Assembly: GCA_028709565.1 (NCBI GenBank)
Contig: JAQVWU010000052.1
Span: forward strand, 1-11,598
Length of the DNA: 11,598 nucleotides
Reading direction: 5' to 3'
Source of the DNA: Eubacteriales bacterium
GTDB taxonomy: Bacteria; Bacillota; Clostridia; Oscillospirales; CAG-272
Both the position numbers and the translations under genes were made by a program. Below are positions 11,518 through 11,598 of this stretch, piece by piece. The notes under the pieces were generated by a model. That model was not told where the DNA came from. It did no database searches and worked only from the letters and a program-made list of their open reading frames with translations. Every line of letters begins with the position of its first letter. The stretch's first letter is position 1.

Positions 11518-11598
11518 ATGTTTGAGATTAAACACCGCAAATTGCTCAACGATTCAACTGTCTTAATGAAAGTTTACGCTCCGAAGATTGCTTCGAAA
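11518..11598 (+). CDS. Probable NfnA-like ferredoxin:NADP oxidoreductase FAD subunit, N-terminal fragment
   Basis: Only the first 27 codons are in the window; the gene runs off the 3' edge. GGAGG (11505-11509) lies 8 nt before the ATG. The peptide begins MFEIKHRKLLNDSTVLMKVY and continues APKIASK. This resembles the start of the sulfide/dihydroorotate dehydrogenase B-like flavoprotein family (pattern I-x-x-x-x-x-L-x-x-x-x-x-L-M-x-V-x-A-P-x-I-A-x-K-A-x-x-G-Q-F). In Clostridia that is most often NfnA (also annotated GltA-like or SudB), which with NfnB bifurcates electrons from NADPH to NAD and ferredoxin. PyrK, the electron-transfer subunit of dihydroorotate dehydrogenase, is an alternative. 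Too little is present to decide; the flavin and iron-sulphur motifs lie beyond the edge. Confidence 0.6.
   Translation, partial: MFEIKHRKLLNDSTVLMKVYAPKIASK

Overview
The window looks like chromosomal core DNA of a low-to-mid GC Gram-positive anaerobe, most likely a Clostridia member. The support is the ylxM-ffh-rpsP-khpA order, a DegV protein, TmcAL and acetate kinase side by side, a DUF3048 lipoprotein, a probable NfnA-type flavoprotein, strong GGAGG ribosome binding sites and near-consensus sigma-A promoters. I see no phage, transposon, CRISPR array or obvious defence system.

Layout: (1) 1-1110, + strand: the 3' end of accA (fatty acid synthesis), then a divergent degV. A two-way terminator separates degV from the convergent tRNA-Pro(CGG). 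(2) 1134-1523, - strand: tRNA-Pro behind a consensus promoter, then an otherwise gene-free stretch. That stretch holds a second good promoter and a terminator-like hairpin about 100 nt downstream, which together suggest a small RNA. (3) 1524-3989, - strand: the signal recognition particle operon ylxM-ffh-rpsP-khpA. It starts at a TTGACA-17-TATTAT promoter that abuts a perfect 10-bp inverted repeat. The usual rimM-trmD-rplS tail is missing. (4) 4036-6796, + strand: a divergent operon encoding a 43-residue single-membrane-segment protein (missed by length-limited gene callers), argS and yebC. The small protein carries an NPxTSD motif, a hydrophobic stretch and a basic tail, so it resembles a free-standing sortase sorting signal. 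(5) 6831-8173, - strand: ackA alone, without pta. (6) 8212-9381, + strand: tmcAL, divergent from ackA; its enzyme uses acetate as substrate. (7) 9430-9924: a monocistronic 104-residue protein of unknown function with its own promoter and terminator. (8) 9973-11391: a DUF3048 lipoprotein behind a full-consensus promoter. (9) 11456-end: promoter, RBS and first 27 codons of a probable NfnA-like NAD(P)H:ferredoxin oxidoreductase subunit.

Most genes serve translation and protein export: tRNA-Pro, ArgS, the YebC translation/transcription factor, S16, KhpA, the SRP GTPase and the tRNA-Met acetylation enzyme TmcAL. Acetate/acyl metabolism (AccA, AckA, the fatty-acid-binding DegV) is interleaved. The most promising under-described items are the sorting-signal-like microprotein ahead of argS, the candidate small RNA beside tRNA-Pro, and the operator-like palindrome at the SRP operon promoter.
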